A stretch of DNA of 64,000 bases from contig NZ_CP038228.1 of NCBI RefSeq assembly GCF_006838285.1, forward strand, positions 3,658,001-3,722,000. Reading direction: 5' to 3'. Within the stretch, counting starts at the first letter, position 1. The number at the start of each line of letters is the position of its first letter. Positions 55,723 through 64,000 of the stretch are shown here, in pieces. Made by a program: the position numbers and the translations under genes. The notes below the pieces were generated by a model that saw nothing but the letters and a program-made list of their open reading frames with translations, was not told the DNA's origin and searched no databases. The DNA is from Xanthomonas translucens pv. cerealis (GTDB taxonomy: Bacteria; Pseudomonadota; Gammaproteobacteria; Xanthomonadales; Xanthomonadaceae).

Positions 55723-56064
55723 TCAATGCGACGCACGATCCCGATGCCAGCCGCGGTGCTTGATGTCCAGGTACAGGCTGTAGAACGCGGTGAAGGCGGG
55801 GAACAGGTTCTGCAGCACGCCGACCGAGTCCTGCTTGGCCGAGAACAGGAAGTAGCTCAGCGTCATCAGGCTGCCGACCACGCTCATGTACCAGAACAGG
55901 CGCGGGATCACCGGCTTGCCGGCGCGCTTGGAGGCGACGAACTGCACCAGCCAGCGGCCGCCGAACATCAGCGCACCGACGTAGCCGATCAGCTTCCAGC
56001 CGGTGACGTGCAGGCCGGTCCAGTACAGCGCCTGGATCGGTTCGTTGAGGAAATTCGCCTCCAT
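55723..56064 (-). CDS. Lipid A biosynthesis N-terminal domain (LAB_N) membrane protein
   Basis: A 113-residue protein with three helices and the LAB_N motif GWKLIGYVGALMFGGRWLVQFVASKRAGKPVIPRLFWYMSVVGSLM. Such proteins accompany glycosyltransferases that modify undecaprenyl-linked sugars or lipid A. It follows the glycosyltransferase gene directly, in one leftward operon with the epimerase. Confidence 0.88.
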   Translation of the reverse strand: MEANFLNEPIQALYWTGLHVTGWKLIGYVGALMFGGRWLVQFVASKRAGKPVIPRLFWYMSVVGSLMTLSYFLFSAKQDSVGVLQNLFPAFTAFYSLYLDIKHRGWHRDRASH

Positions 56065-56065
56065 C

Positions 56066-56788
56066 TCAGCGCTCCTGCACCACGGTGCGGCGGCTGCGCG
56101 CGATCAGCCAGGCCACGCCGCGCAGATCGCGGATGCCGACCAGGGCTCGGTTGAGGTTGTTGTATTTGGACACGCCCGAGGTGCGGTGGCGATGGTTCAC
56201 CGGCACGCTCAGGGTCCGCCAGCCGGCGCGTTGCATCAGCGCCGGCAGATAGCGGTGCATGTGGTCGAAGTACGGCAGGTCGAGGAACGCGTCGCGCTCG
56301 AACAGCTTGATGCCGCAGCCGGTGTCGGGGGTGTCGTCGCGCAGCATGCGCGCGCGGATCGCGTTGGCCCACTTCGAGGCCCAGCGCTTGCTGCCCGAGT
56401 CCTGCCGCGACACGCGCCAGCCGGCGAACAGCTTGACCTGCGCGTCCGTCGCGGCGCGCGCGGCGAGCAGCTTGGGAATGTCGGCCGGGTCGTTCTGGCC
56501 GTCGCCGTCGAGGGTGGCGATCCACGCGCCGCGCGCGGCCTTGACCCCGTTGCGTACCGCGGTGCTCTGCCCGCTCTGGCTGACGTGGTGCAGCACCCGC
56601 AGCTGCGGCGTGCTCGCCTTCAACCCCTCCAGCACCGCCAGAGTGTCGTCGCGCGAATGGTCGTCGACATAGACGATCTCGAAGTCGGTCACCCCGCGCA
56701 GCGCGGCGACGATCTCGGCCACCAGCGGCGGCACGTTGTCGCGCTCGTTGAACACCGGGACGACGACGGAAAGGGAAGGCTGGTTCAT
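56066..56788 (-). CDS. Family 2 glycosyltransferase (ArnC/dolichyl-phosphate mannose synthase-like)
   Basis: A 240-residue GT2 enzyme. It starts SVVVPVFNERDNVPPLVAEI, has the VDDHSRDDT and DGDGQNDP motifs and ends after HRHRTSGVSKYNNLNRALVGIRDLRGVAWL. No C-terminal helices are present; the LAB_N partner next to it may provide the membrane part. It probably transfers a sugar to a polyprenyl phosphate. The ATG at 56788 fits the family start. Confidence 0.9.
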   Translation of the reverse strand: MNQPSLSVVVPVFNERDNVPPLVAEIVAALRGVTDFEIVYVDDHSRDDTLAVLEGLKASTPQLRVLHHVSQSGQSTAVRNGVKAARGAWIATLDGDGQNDPADIPKLLAARAATDAQVKLFAGWRVSRQDSGSKRWASKWANAIRARMLRDDTPDTGCGIKLFERDAFLDLPYFDHMHRYLPALMQRAGWRTLSVPVNHRHRTSGVSKYNNLNRALVGIRDLRGVAWLIARSRRTVVQER

Positions 56789-56896
56789 GGCTCGATTAGG
56801 CTCGACGGCAACGCAATGGAAAAATGCGGGAAACGGCGGCAACGACGCAAAAAGACCGCGCATTTTGCCCTGGGCCGGTGACCCGGGGCTACAGTG

Positions 56897-57862
56897 TCAG
56901 ACCGCGGCACCGAAATAATCACGGCACCACTGCACCACCTGCGGCAGCCCGACCTCGATCGGGGTGCTCGGATCGAAGCCGAACGCGGCGTGGGCGCGCG
57001 CAGTATCGGCCATCGTCTCGACCATGTCGCCGGGCTGCATCGGCGTGTAAACCTTCTCGGCGGTGCGGCCGGCGGCCGCCTCGATCACGCCGATGAAGCG
57101 CTCCAGTTCCACCGGGATGTGGTTGCCAAGGTTGAACACGCGGTGCGGCACGGCCTCAACGGACGGATGGTCGAGCGCGCCGAGCACGCCGGCGACGATG
57201 TCGGCGACGAAGGTGAAGTCGCGGCGCATGCGCCCGTGGTTGAACACCTCGATCGGGCGCCCGGCCAGCACCGCGCGGCTGAACAGCAGCGGCGCCATGT
57301 CCGGCCGGCCCCACGGGCCGTACACGGTGAAGAAGCGCAGGCCGGTGGCGCGCAGGCCGTACAGCTGCGCATAGGTATAGGCCATCAGCTCGTTGGCGGC
57401 CTTGGTCGCCGCGTACAGCGAGCGCGGCTGGTCGATGCGCTGGTCTTCGGAGAACGGCGGCGTGGCCGAATCGCCATACACCGAGCTGCTCGACGCGTAG
57501 GCCAGGTGCTGCACGCCGCGGTGCCGGCACAGTTCCAGCACGTTGACGAAGCCGACCAGATTGCTGTCGACGTAGGCGTACGGATTCTGCAGCGAATAGC
57601 GCACGCCCGCCTGCGCGGCCAGGTGCACCACGCGCGCGGGGCGGATCTCGTCGAACAGGGCGCTCAGGCCATCGCGGTCGGTGAGGTCGAGCCGGCGGAT
57701 ATCGACCTGCGGGCACAGCGCGGCCACGCGGTCGCGCTTGAGCTGCGGGTCGTAGTAGTCGTTGTAGTTGTCCAGCCCCACCACCGTCTCGCCGCGCGCG
57801 GCCAGCGCACGGCAGGTGTAGGCGCCGACGAAGCCGGCCGCGCCGGTGACCAGGACCGTCAT
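56897..57862 (-). CDS. NAD-dependent sugar epimerase (UDP-glucuronate 4-epimerase-like)
   Basis: A 321-residue extended SDR. The motifs are VTGAAGFVGAYTCRAL (NAD site), GLDNYNDYYDPQLKRDR (typical of UDP-glucuronate epimerases), Ser-x24-Tyr-x3-Lys in SSSSVYG and SLYAATKAANE, and RFFTVYGPWGRPDMA. It probably supplies a sugar nucleotide for the glycosyltransferase that follows about 110 bp downstream in the same direction. Confidence 0.9.
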   Translation of the reverse strand: MTVLVTGAAGFVGAYTCRALAARGETVVGLDNYNDYYDPQLKRDRVAALCPQVDIRRLDLTDRDGLSALFDEIRPARVVHLAAQAGVRYSLQNPYAYVDSNLVGFVNVLELCRHRGVQHLAYASSSSVYGDSATPPFSEDQRIDQPRSLYAATKAANELMAYTYAQLYGLRATGLRFFTVYGPWGRPDMAPLLFSRAVLAGRPIEVFNHGRMRRDFTFVADIVAGVLGALDHPSVEAVPHRVFNLGNHIPVELERFIGVIEAAAGRTAEKVYTPMQPGDMVETMADTARAHAAFGFDPSTPIEVGLPQVVQWCRDYFGAAV

Positions 57863-57926
57863 CGGCGTGCGCCTCGCGCGATGGCGGGGACCAGGGCGGA
57901 GGTCATGCGCGGATCGACATGGCGGC

Positions 57927-58850
57927 TCAGCCGGCCTTGCCGCGCAGCCGCTCCAGCACGCCGTCGAGCGTGTCCAGGTCGGTGTAGTGGATCACCAGCT
58001 TGCCCTTGCCGCCGCGGCCGTGGGCGATGGCGACCTTGGTGCCCAGCGATTCGGACAGTTCGGTCTCCAGCGAGGCGATGTCGGCCTGCGGGGCAACGCG
58101 GCCGGGCTTGGCCTTGCGGTTGCTGGGCACCTTGCCGGCGGCGAACTGCTGCGCGCGGTGCTCGACCTCGCGCACCGACCACCCCTGGTCGGCGGCGTCG
58201 GAGGCCAGGCGGCTGGCCAGGTCCGGCGACAGCGTCAGCAGCGCGCGCGCATGGCCCATTTCCAGGCGCCCGGCCTCGAGCAGCGCGCGGATCGCCGGCG
58301 GCAGCTCGAGCAGGCGCAGCAGGTTGGACACCGAGGCGCGCGAGCGGCCCACCGCTTCGGCGGCCTCGGCGTGGGTCAGCGCGAATTCGTCGATCAGACG
58401 CTGCAGCGCCTGCGCTTCCTCCAGCGGGTTGAGGTCCTCGCGCTGGATGTTCTCGATCAGCGCCATGGCGATGACGGTGCGGTCGTCGAGTTCGCGCACC
58501 ACCACCGGCACGTCGCTCAGCCCGGCCAGCTGCGAGGCGCGCCAGCGGCGTTCGCCGGCGACGATCTCGAACCTGCCCGGCGCCAGTTCGCGGGCGACGA
58601 TCGGCTGGATCACGCCCTGCGCCTTGATCGACTCGGCCAGCTCCTGCAGCTTGCCCTCGTCCATCTCCTGGCGCGGCTGGTACTTGCCCGGCTGCAGTTG
58701 CCCGACCGGCAGCTGGCGCAGGCTCTCGCCGGGCTGCGCTGCGTCGTTGGGCGCCGGCGCGGCCGGGCCGCCCTTCGGTCCCAGCAACGCTTCCAGGCCG
58801 CGGCCCAGGCCGCGCTTCTTCGCGCCGAGGGCGGGGGGCTTGGCGCTCAT
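57927..58850 (-). CDS. parB: Chromosome partitioning protein ParB
   Basis: A 307-residue ParB/Spo0J. The N-terminal basic KKRGLGRGLEALLG is the ParA-interaction segment, GERRWRAS is the CTP-binding arginine patch, then the helix-turn-helix LTHAEAAEAVGRSRASVSNLLRLLELP binds parS. The C-terminus dimerises. ATGA overlap with parA indicates a translationally coupled pair. Confidence 0.96.
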   Translation of the reverse strand: MSAKPPALGAKKRGLGRGLEALLGPKGGPAAPAPNDAAQPGESLRQLPVGQLQPGKYQPRQEMDEGKLQELAESIKAQGVIQPIVARELAPGRFEIVAGERRWRASQLAGLSDVPVVVRELDDRTVIAMALIENIQREDLNPLEEAQALQRLIDEFALTHAEAAEAVGRSRASVSNLLRLLELPPAIRALLEAGRLEMGHARALLTLSPDLASRLASDAADQGWSVREVEHRAQQFAAGKVPSNRKAKPGRVAPQADIASLETELSESLGTKVAIAHGRGGKGKLVIHYTDLDTLDGVLERLRGKAG

Positions 58851-59647
58851 CAGTAACTCTCCATGGCCGGGACGGGCCGGTTGCGTTCCTCGCAACGGCG
58901 CACGATCTCGCCGGCCAGGCCCAGGTAGGCCACGCCGCCGCGCGAGGTGCGGTCGTAGCCGACGATGCTCTGGCCGTGGCTGGGCGCCTCGGCCAGGCGC
59001 ACGTTGCGCGGCACGATGGTGCGGAACACCTTGTCGCCGAAATGGTTGGTCAGCTCCGCCGACACCGCATTGGCCAGGTTGTTGCGCACGTCGAACATGG
59101 TGCGCAGCACGCCTTCGATCTCCAGCGTCGGATTGAGGTCGGCGCGCAGCGCCTCGATGGTCTCCAGCAGCGCGGTCAGCCCTTCCAGCGCGTAGTACTC
59201 GCACTGCATCGGTACGATGATCGAGTCGGCGGCGGTCAGCGCGTTCAGGGTCAGCAGCGACAGCGCCGGCGGGCAGTCGATCAGGATGAAGTCGTACTCG
59301 GCGCGCAGCGGCGCCAGCGCGGTCTTCAGCCGCTGCTCGCGCGCCGGCTGGTCCATCAGCTGGATCTCGGCGGCGGTCAGGTCGATGTTGCCGGGCAGCA
59401 GGTCGAAGCCTTCCGGCGCGGTCACCCGGATCTGCGCGGCGCTGCTTTCGCCCAGCAGCACATCGCAGGTGGACGCCGCCACCTCGCGCTTGTCGATGCC
59501 GCTGCCCATCGTCGCGTTGCCCTGCGAATCCAGGTCCACCAGCAGCACGCGCTGCGGCTGGCGCGCGAGCGCCGCCGCCAGGTTGACCGCCGTAGTGGTC
59601 TTGCCGACGCCGCCTTTCTGGTTGGCGATGGCGATGATGCGGGCCAT
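58850..59647 (-). CDS. parA: Chromosome partitioning ATPase ParA
   Basis: A 265-residue deviant-Walker ATPase (KGGVGKTTTAVNL) with the conserved DLDSQGNAT and IDCPPALSLLTLNAL. With ParB it moves the origin region. The ATG at 59647 (MARIIAIANQKGGVGKTT) is the standard Soj/ParA start; the frame is open 12 codons upstream. Confidence 0.97.
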   Translation of the reverse strand: MARIIAIANQKGGVGKTTTAVNLAAALARQPQRVLLVDLDSQGNATMGSGIDKREVAASTCDVLLGESSAAQIRVTAPEGFDLLPGNIDLTAAEIQLMDQPAREQRLKTALAPLRAEYDFILIDCPPALSLLTLNALTAADSIIVPMQCEYYALEGLTALLETIEALRADLNPTLEIEGVLRTMFDVRNNLANAVSAELTNHFGDKVFRTIVPRNVRLAEAPSHGQSIVGYDRTSRGGVAYLGLAGEIVRRCEERNRPVPAMESY

Positions 59648-59735
59648 GCGGGAGCCTCGTCGGCGATGGGTGGGACCGGGCATTATGCGGTCACACCCCC
59701 CCGGGGCGGAAATCGGCGTCGGCGCGCCCGGCGGC

Positions 59736-60377
59736 TCAGCCGCGCTCGACCACCACCAGGTGGCGGTCCGCGCCCAGCCCCGGCACCTGCAGCCGGTGCA
59801 CCGCCTGCGCCACCCAGCCCGGCGGCAGCGCGGCGATCTCCTCGTCCGGGCGCACGCCCTTCATCGCCAGCAGCCGCCCGCCCGGGCGCAGCAGGTGGCC
59901 GCCGACGGCGACGATGCCGGCCAGCGTGTCCAGCGCGCGCGCGGTCAGGATATCGTAGGCATCGGGTTCGTCCACCGCCTCGGCGCGCGCTTCGGCCACG
60001 CGCGCATTGTCCAGGCGCAGCTGGCGCACCGCCTCGCGCAGGAACCGCGCCTTCTTGCCGTTGCTCTCGACCAGGGTCACCCGCAGCTGCGGCCGCGCGA
60101 TCGCCAGCGGGATGCCGGGCAGCCCCGGGCCGGTGCCCAGGTCGGCCAGCGTGCCTGCTTCCACGAACGGCTGCATCGCCAGCGAATCGAGCAGGTGCCG
60201 GGTCACCATCTCGTGCGGGTCGCGGACCGCGGTGAGGTTGTAGGTGCGGTTCCAGCGCGCCAGCAGCGCCAGGTAGGCCAGCAGCGGCGGCGCCAGCGCG
60301 GCGGCATCCAGGGCTTGCGCGCGCAGGCCCTGGTCGAGCGCGGCACGGACGGAGTCGGGAAGGGAGGCATCGTTCAT
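59736..60377 (-). CDS. rsmG: 16S rRNA (guanine527-N7)-methyltransferase
   Basis: A 213-residue GidB/RsmG. The SAM-binding motif [16 protein letters not shown] and the preceding [27 protein letters not shown] are diagnostic. It is upstream of parA on the same strand, the standard order rsmG-parA-parB near the chromosome origin. Confidence 0.96.
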   Translation of the reverse strand: MNDASLPDSVRAALDQGLRAQALDAAALAPPLLAYLALLARWNRTYNLTAVRDPHEMVTRHLLDSLAMQPFVEAGTLADLGTGPGLPGIPLAIARPQLRVTLVESNGKKARFLREAVRQLRLDNARVAEARAEAVDEPDAYDILTARALDTLAGIVAVGGHLLRPGGRLLAMKGVRPDEEIAALPPGWVAQAVHRLQVPGLGADRHLVVVERG

Positions 60378-60476
60378 CGCCCGATTATCGCAGGTGCCGC
60401 CACCGTCACCGCCATGTAGCCGACATCATCGCGGCCGATCATGTGCAGCGGTTTATTGCAGTCGTGGTGCAGCGGT

Positions 60477-62087
60477 ATGTCGAATCTCCAGGCCCCCCCC
60501 TCCGCCACCAACGCCGCGCCACCCGATCATGGCCGGCGCCGGGTCCTGGCCGGGCTGGGCCTGCTGGCCGCCACGCCGCTGCTGGGTCCGTTCGCGCGGG
60601 CGCGCGGGTTCGACGATCCCTTCACGCTGGGCGTGGCCGCCGGCGATCCGCTGGCCGACGGCATGGTGCTGTGGACCCGGCTCGCCCCGCAGCCGCTGGC
60701 GGCCGACGGCCAGGGCGGCCTGCGCGAGGCGGTACCGGTGCGCTGGAGCGTGGCCACCGATCCGGGCATGGCGCAGGTGGTGCAGCGCGGCGTGGCGACG
60801 GCGCATCCGCAATGGGGCCACGCGGTGCACGTGGAGGTGAGCGGACTGCAACCCGGCCGGCCGTACTGGTACCGGTTCGAAGCGCTGGGCGCGCAGAGTC
60901 CGCTCGGCTGCGCACGCACCGCCCCGGCACCAGGCAGCCTGACCGAGGCGCGCTTCGGCTTCGTCTCCTGCTCGCACTGGGAACAGGGCTATTTCAGCGC
61001 CTACCGGCACCTGGCCGCCGAGCGGCCGGACCTGGTGTTCTTCCTCGGCGATTACATCTACGAGTACAGCAGCCACGGCGAGGCCGCCGCGCAGATCGTG
61101 CGCCCGCACGGCAGCGGCGAATGCCTGGACCTGGCCGGCTACCGCAACCGCTATGCGCTGTACCGCACCGACCCGGACCTGCAGGCGCTGCACGCGGCCG
61201 CCGCCTGCGTGGCGACCTGGGACGACCACGAGGTGCAGAACGACTACGCCAACCGCTGGTCGCAGGATCCGAAGATCCCCACCGCGCAGTTCCTGCGCCG
61301 CCGCGCGGCCGCCTACCAGGCGATGTACGAGCACTTCCCGCTGCGTGCGCAACACCGCCCGCGCGGCGCGAACATGCACCTGTACCGCGCGCTGGACTAC
61401 GGCGCGCTGGCACGCTTCTTCGTGCTCGACGGCCGCCAGTACCGCAACGAACAGCCCTGCATCCTGCCCAACGGCTGGCGCGGCGGGCATGTGGCCGCGA
61501 GCGGCTGTACCGATATCGACGATCCCGCGCGCAGCATGCTCGGCGCGGCGCAGGAGCGCTGGCTGCACGACGGCTTCGCCCGTTCGGGCGCGCGCTGGAA
61601 TGTGATTGCGCAGGATCTGCTGGTCGCGCCGATGCTGCAGCGCGACCCCAAGGACGGCCACCTCGGCCACTGGACCGATGGCTGGGACGGCTATCCGGCC
61701 ACGCGCGAGCGCATGCTGCGCGCGATCGCCGACAGCAAGCTTCGCAACCCGGTGTTCTGGGGCGGCGACATCCATTCGTACTGGGTCACCGACCTGAAGG
61801 CCGATGCCGCCGATCCGCAGTCGCGGACCCTGGCCACCGAATTCGTCGGCACCTCGGTGACCTCCAACGGCCCGCCATATGAGGCGATCGCGCAGATCCT
61901 GCCGCGCAACCCGCACGTGCGCTACTTCGAGAGCCGCCAGCGCGGCTACGTGTCGGTGTCGCTGAGCCAGGCACGGATGGAGACCCGGCTGCAAGCCATT
62001 TCCGAGCGCAGCGACCGCCTGGCCACGGTGTCCACGCTGAAGCGCTTCGTGGTCGAGGACGGCCGCGCCGGTGCAGTGGAGGCGTGA
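60477..62087 (+). CDS. PhoD-type alkaline phosphatase/phosphodiesterase
   Basis: A 536-residue PhoD. The twin-arginine leader GRRRVLAGLGLLAATPLL directs Tat export. The metal site motifs are FVSCSHWEQGYF, VFFLGDYIYEY, WDDHEVQNDYAN and VFWGGDIHSYWVTD. It should hydrolyse phosphate mono- and diesters in the periplasm. The ATG at 60477 is chosen over the frame start at 60441 because it matches the twin-arginine leader length. Confidence 0.92.
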   Translation: MSNLQAPPSATNAAPPDHGRRRVLAGLGLLAATPLLGPFARARGFDDPFTLGVAAGDPLADGMVLWTRLAPQPLAADGQGGLREAVPVRWSVATDPGMAQVVQRGVATAHPQWGHAVHVEVSGLQPGRPYWYRFEALGAQSPLGCARTAPAPGSLTEARFGFVSCSHWEQGYFSAYRHLAAERPDLVFFLGDYIYEYSSHGEAAAQIVRPHGSGECLDLAGYRNRYALYRTDPDLQALHAAAACVATWDDHEVQNDYANRWSQDPKIPTAQFLRRRAAAYQAMYEHFPLRAQHRPRGANMHLYRALDYGALARFFVLDGRQYRNEQPCILPNGWRGGHVAASGCTDIDDPARSMLGAAQERWLHDGFARSGARWNVIAQDLLVAPMLQRDPKDGHLGHWTDGWDGYPATRERMLRAIADSKLRNPVFWGGDIHSYWVTDLKADAADPQSRTLATEFVGTSVTSNGPPYEAIAQILPRNPHVRYFESRQRGYVSVSLSQARMETRLQAISERSDRLATVSTLKRFVVEDGRAGAVEA

Positions 62088-62126
62088 ACCGCGGCGGCGG
62101 ATGCAAGCGCCTCGCTGTCGCTTCCT

Positions 62127-62203
62127 TGCAGGAGCGGCTTCAGCCGCGACCGGCACTCTCTGTCTTTGTAGAGCCTGTCACGGCTGAAGCCGCTCCTACA
62201 GGG
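62127..62203. repeat. Inverted pair of REP-like palindromes
   Basis: GCAGGAGCGGCTTCAGCCGC and its inverse GCGGCTTCAGCCGTGACAGG-type copy (read from the other strand) form an inverted pair between the converging PhoD and PPTase genes. Confidence 0.75.
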
Positions 62204-62214
62204 GGCCGGGCGCG

Positions 62215-62838
62215 CTATGTCGACTCGAGCGGATACCACGCCAGCGCAGCGCGATAGCCCGGCGCCGGCACCCACTCGTGCACCCGCCAGCGCGCGGCAA
62301 CACCCAGCGCCGGGTCGCACCAGGCCAGTTGCAGCACGCCGTCGGCATCTTCGCCGAAGCGCAGCCGGTGCAGCCCGAACGACAGCCCGTGCCCGTGCGC
62401 CTTCAGCAACGCTTCCTTCGCGCACCACAGGCGGAAGAACAACGCCTCGCGCGCCGGTTCGAGCAGCGCCTGCAACGTCGCGACCTCGTCGGGATGGAAG
62501 AAGCGCTGTGCCAGTTCCAGCAGCCGCGGCCGCGCGCGCTGGTGTTCGATATCCACGCCCAGCCGCGCGTGCGCGCCGATCGCCACCAATAGATAGTCGC
62601 CGCTGTGGCTCCAGCCGGTGCCGACATGCGCCAGCGGCGCGTGCAGCCACGGCCGGCCGCGTTCGTCGCGGCGCAACGGCAGTTGCGCCTCCGGCGTGGC
62701 CAGCTCGGCGGACAGCAGGCGCCGCGCCTGCGCCTCGCCAGGCGTGCGCGGCGGATGCGGGCGCAGCCACAGCGCCACCGGGCCGAACCGCCATTGCGGC
62801 GGGTCCGGGTGCAACGGCGCTTCGGCACACTCGCTCAC
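62215..62838 (-). CDS. 4'-phosphopantetheinyl transferase (Sfp type)
   Basis: A 207-residue PPTase with the substrate and metal motifs LGVDIEHQRAR and FFRLWCAKEALLKAHGHGL (W-C-x-KEA-x-x-K). It transfers the phosphopantetheine arm of CoA to carrier proteins, and may activate the pigment cluster ACP at 18524. The GTG at 62838 after TGTGGACG is preferred; an ATG at 62931 would add 31 residues with no domain character. Confidence 0.85.
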   Translation of the reverse strand: MSECAEAPLHPDPPQWRFGPVALWLRPHPPRTPGEAQARRLLSAELATPEAQLPLRRDERGRPWLHAPLAHVGTGWSHSGDYLLVAIGAHARLGVDIEHQRARPRLLELAQRFFHPDEVATLQALLEPAREALFFRLWCAKEALLKAHGHGLSFGLHRLRFGEDADGVLQLAWCDPALGVAARWRVHEWVPAPGYRAALAWYPLEST

Positions 62839-62967
62839 GCGGCGTCCACAAACCACAATGGCCACTGCGACAGGCCTGCCCGGGTACACGGGCGCTTCAC
62901 GGCAGCGCTCTTTAAATGGCGCACGCCACACCGCTCCCGGTGCGGACAGAATCTAGGAGTGTTACCC

Positions 62968-63219
62968 ATGGGCATCATCATCTGGTTGATCGTCGGCGGC
63001 ATCGTGGGCTGGCTGGCCAGCATCATCATGCGCCGTGACGCACAGCAGGGCATCATCCTGAATATCGTCGTCGGCATCGTCGGCGCGCTGATCGCCGGCT
63101 GGTTGTTCGGCGGCGGCATCAACCAGGCGATCACGCTGTGGACGTTCCTGTACTCGTTGATCGGCGCGGTGATCCTGCTGGCCATCGTCAACCTGTTCAC
63201 CCGCGGCCGCGCGCGCTAA
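62968..63219 (+). CDS. GlsB/YeaQ/YmgE family membrane protein
   Basis: An 83-residue protein, MGIIIWLIVGGIVGWLASIIM at the start and three helices in total, of the transglycosylase-associated YeaQ/YmgE family. The exact function is unknown; homologues are stress-induced. A clear Shine-Dalgarno (TAGGAGTG) lies eight bases before the ATG. Confidence 0.92.
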   Translation: MGIIIWLIVGGIVGWLASIIMRRDAQQGIILNIVVGIVGALIAGWLFGGGINQAITLWTFLYSLIGAVILLAIVNLFTRGRAR

Positions 63220-63243
63220 GCGCAAACGCCACTGCAGGTGTCT

Positions 63244-63271
63244 GCAAACGCCCGGCCCGCCGGGCGTTTGC
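63244..63271. terminator. Perfect hairpin between converging genes
   Basis: GCAAACGCCCGG and CCGGGCGTTTGC with the loop CCCG form a perfect 12-bp stem, 25 bases beyond the YeaQ-like gene. It is symmetric and may stop transcription from both sides. Confidence 0.65.
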
Positions 63272-63285
63272 GTTTGCGGCGCCGC

Positions 63286-63717
63286 TCACGAGGCGGCGCG
63301 GTCGAACGGATGCTGCACGCCGTCGTTGACCGGCACCGCGATGGCCAGCGCATACGGATCCACGCCGTCCAGGCAGCCGACGCTGTAGCCGTATTCGCCG
63401 GGATCGGAGCGGCGCTGGTGATGCGTGTAGATCCCGCACACGCCGCAGAAATAATGCTGCGCGGTATGGGTGTTGAAGCGGTACAGGCGCAGCGCCTCGG
63501 CCCCTTCGCGCACGTGCAGTGCGGCCAACGGCACCGAGGCGACGATCGCGCCGCGGCGGCGGCACAGCGAGCAGTTGCAGCGGCGCGGATCGACGATGCC
63601 GTGCGGCAGTTCCAGGTCGATCTGCACCGCCCCGCAGTGGCAGCTGAGCCGGTGCAGCGGCGCGATCGCGGTGTGGCCGACCTTGTCGATACAGCGGCGC
63701 GGATGACGTTCGCTCAT
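63286..63717 (-). CDS. GFA family zinc protein (glutathione-dependent formaldehyde-activating-like)
   Basis: A 143-residue protein with the GFA zinc-binding cysteines: SCHCGAVQ, CNCSLCRRRG and FCGVCGIYTHHQRR. Members include a formaldehyde-glutathione lyase, but most have no tested role. Its ATG overlaps the stop codon of the exonuclease gene upstream by ATGA. Confidence 0.87.
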   Translation of the reverse strand: MSERHPRRCIDKVGHTAIAPLHRLSCHCGAVQIDLELPHGIVDPRRCNCSLCRRRGAIVASVPLAALHVREGAEALRLYRFNTHTAQHYFCGVCGIYTHHQRRSDPGEYGYSVGCLDGVDPYALAIAVPVNDGVQHPFDRAAS

Positions 63718-64000
63718 GCGCTAGGTCCTTCGACGTCCAGTTCGATCCAGGCCGGCGCATGGTCGCTGGGGCGGTCCCAGGTTCGCGGTTCGCGATCGAT
63801 GCCGGCCGCGCGCGTGTGCGCCTTCAGCGCGTCTGAGACCAAGGTCAGGTCGATGCGCAGGCCGAGGTCGCGGCGGAAGCCGGCCTGGCGGTAATCCCAC
63901 CAGCTGAAGATGCCGCCGTCTTCGTGATGCAGGCGGAAGCCGTCGTGCAGGCCCAGCGCCTGCAGCTTGTGCAGCGCGCCGCGCTCGGCGCTGGAGGTGA
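63714..64000 (-). CDS. xthA: Exodeoxyribonuclease III, 3' end only
   Basis: The last 95 codons of an AP endonuclease/exonuclease III. Recognisable motifs are GIFSWWDYRQAGFRRDLGLRIDLTLVSDAL and the terminal RPSDHAPAWIEL, containing the catalytic histidine (SDHAP). The gene continues past the right edge of the window. Confidence 0.9.
   Translation of the reverse strand, partial: TSSAERGALHKLQALGLHDGFRLHHEDGGIFSWWDYRQAGFRRDLGLRIDLTLVSDALKAHTRAAGIDREPRTWDRPSDHAPAWIELDVEGPSA

Noticed and set aside
57927..59647. A parS site within or near parAB
   Set aside because: No sequence close to the consensus TGTTTCACGTGAAACA was found in this stretch.

Overview
The window is high-GC chromosomal DNA from a plant-associated gammaproteobacterium, almost certainly a Xanthomonas. 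The evidence is a xanthomonadin (aryl polyene pigment) cluster with a XanB2-type chorismatase, a XadA/YadA-like adhesin, the gene set polA, uvrD, rpmB-rpmG, parA-parB, rsmG and hemF, and many dispersed REP-like palindromes. parAB and rsmG suggest a position near the replication origin. The species cannot be fixed from the sequence alone.

Region by region. 1-6.7 kb: the 3' end of a trimeric autotransporter adhesin, a secreted subtilisin-like protease closed by two tandem terminators, a membrane-anchored ankyrin protein, and a translationally coupled YcgL gene. 6.9-21.3 kb: the pigment locus. A rightward operon (ketosynthase, chain-length-factor-like ketosynthase, glycosyltransferase, halogenase-fold flavoprotein) faces a nine-gene leftward operon (ACP, membrane protein, two acyltransferases, two hotdog dehydratases, LolA-like carrier, MMPL exporter, ketoreductase). 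A second halogenase-fold flavoprotein and xanB2 follow. The ligase that activates hydroxybenzoate (xanA2-like, 24.6-25.9 kb) is separated from xanB2 by about 3.3 kb of accessory DNA: a small membrane protein, a decayed IS3 transposase, and an M23-like, effector-like protein. A Sfp-type phosphopantetheinyl transferase at 62.2-62.8 kb could activate the ACP.

26-36 kb: cytochrome bd-type oxidase cydAB (short Q-loop type), a ten-copy 7-bp tandem repeat, an S9 peptidase, a luciferase-like monooxygenase beside a decayed aminotransferase, hemF, and a small RNA gene downstream of polA. The RNA has four hairpins, three with C-rich loops, and matches the sX13 type. 36.3-43 kb: polA, a small lipoprotein, then a mobile-element patch. 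The patch is an IS4-like element with 24-bp inverted ends, only the transposase C-terminus, and an AT-rich nucleotidyltransferase-like gene inside. A 142-bp MITE with 24-bp inverted ends and an 8-bp target duplication lies at its right edge. A universal stress protein and a sugar acetyltransferase follow.

43-64 kb: mostly housekeeping. It holds an M61 peptidase, uvrD, an FAD/NAD-binding protein, cardiolipin synthase, ribosomal proteins L28 and L33, a heavy-metal RND pump remnant, a DUF885 hydrolase, a REP-associated tyrosine transposase (RAYT) with REP palindromes at its ends, a three-gene sugar/lipid A operon, parB-parA, rsmG, PhoD phosphatase, a PPTase, a GlsB-type membrane protein, a GFA-type zinc protein and the 3' end of exonuclease III.
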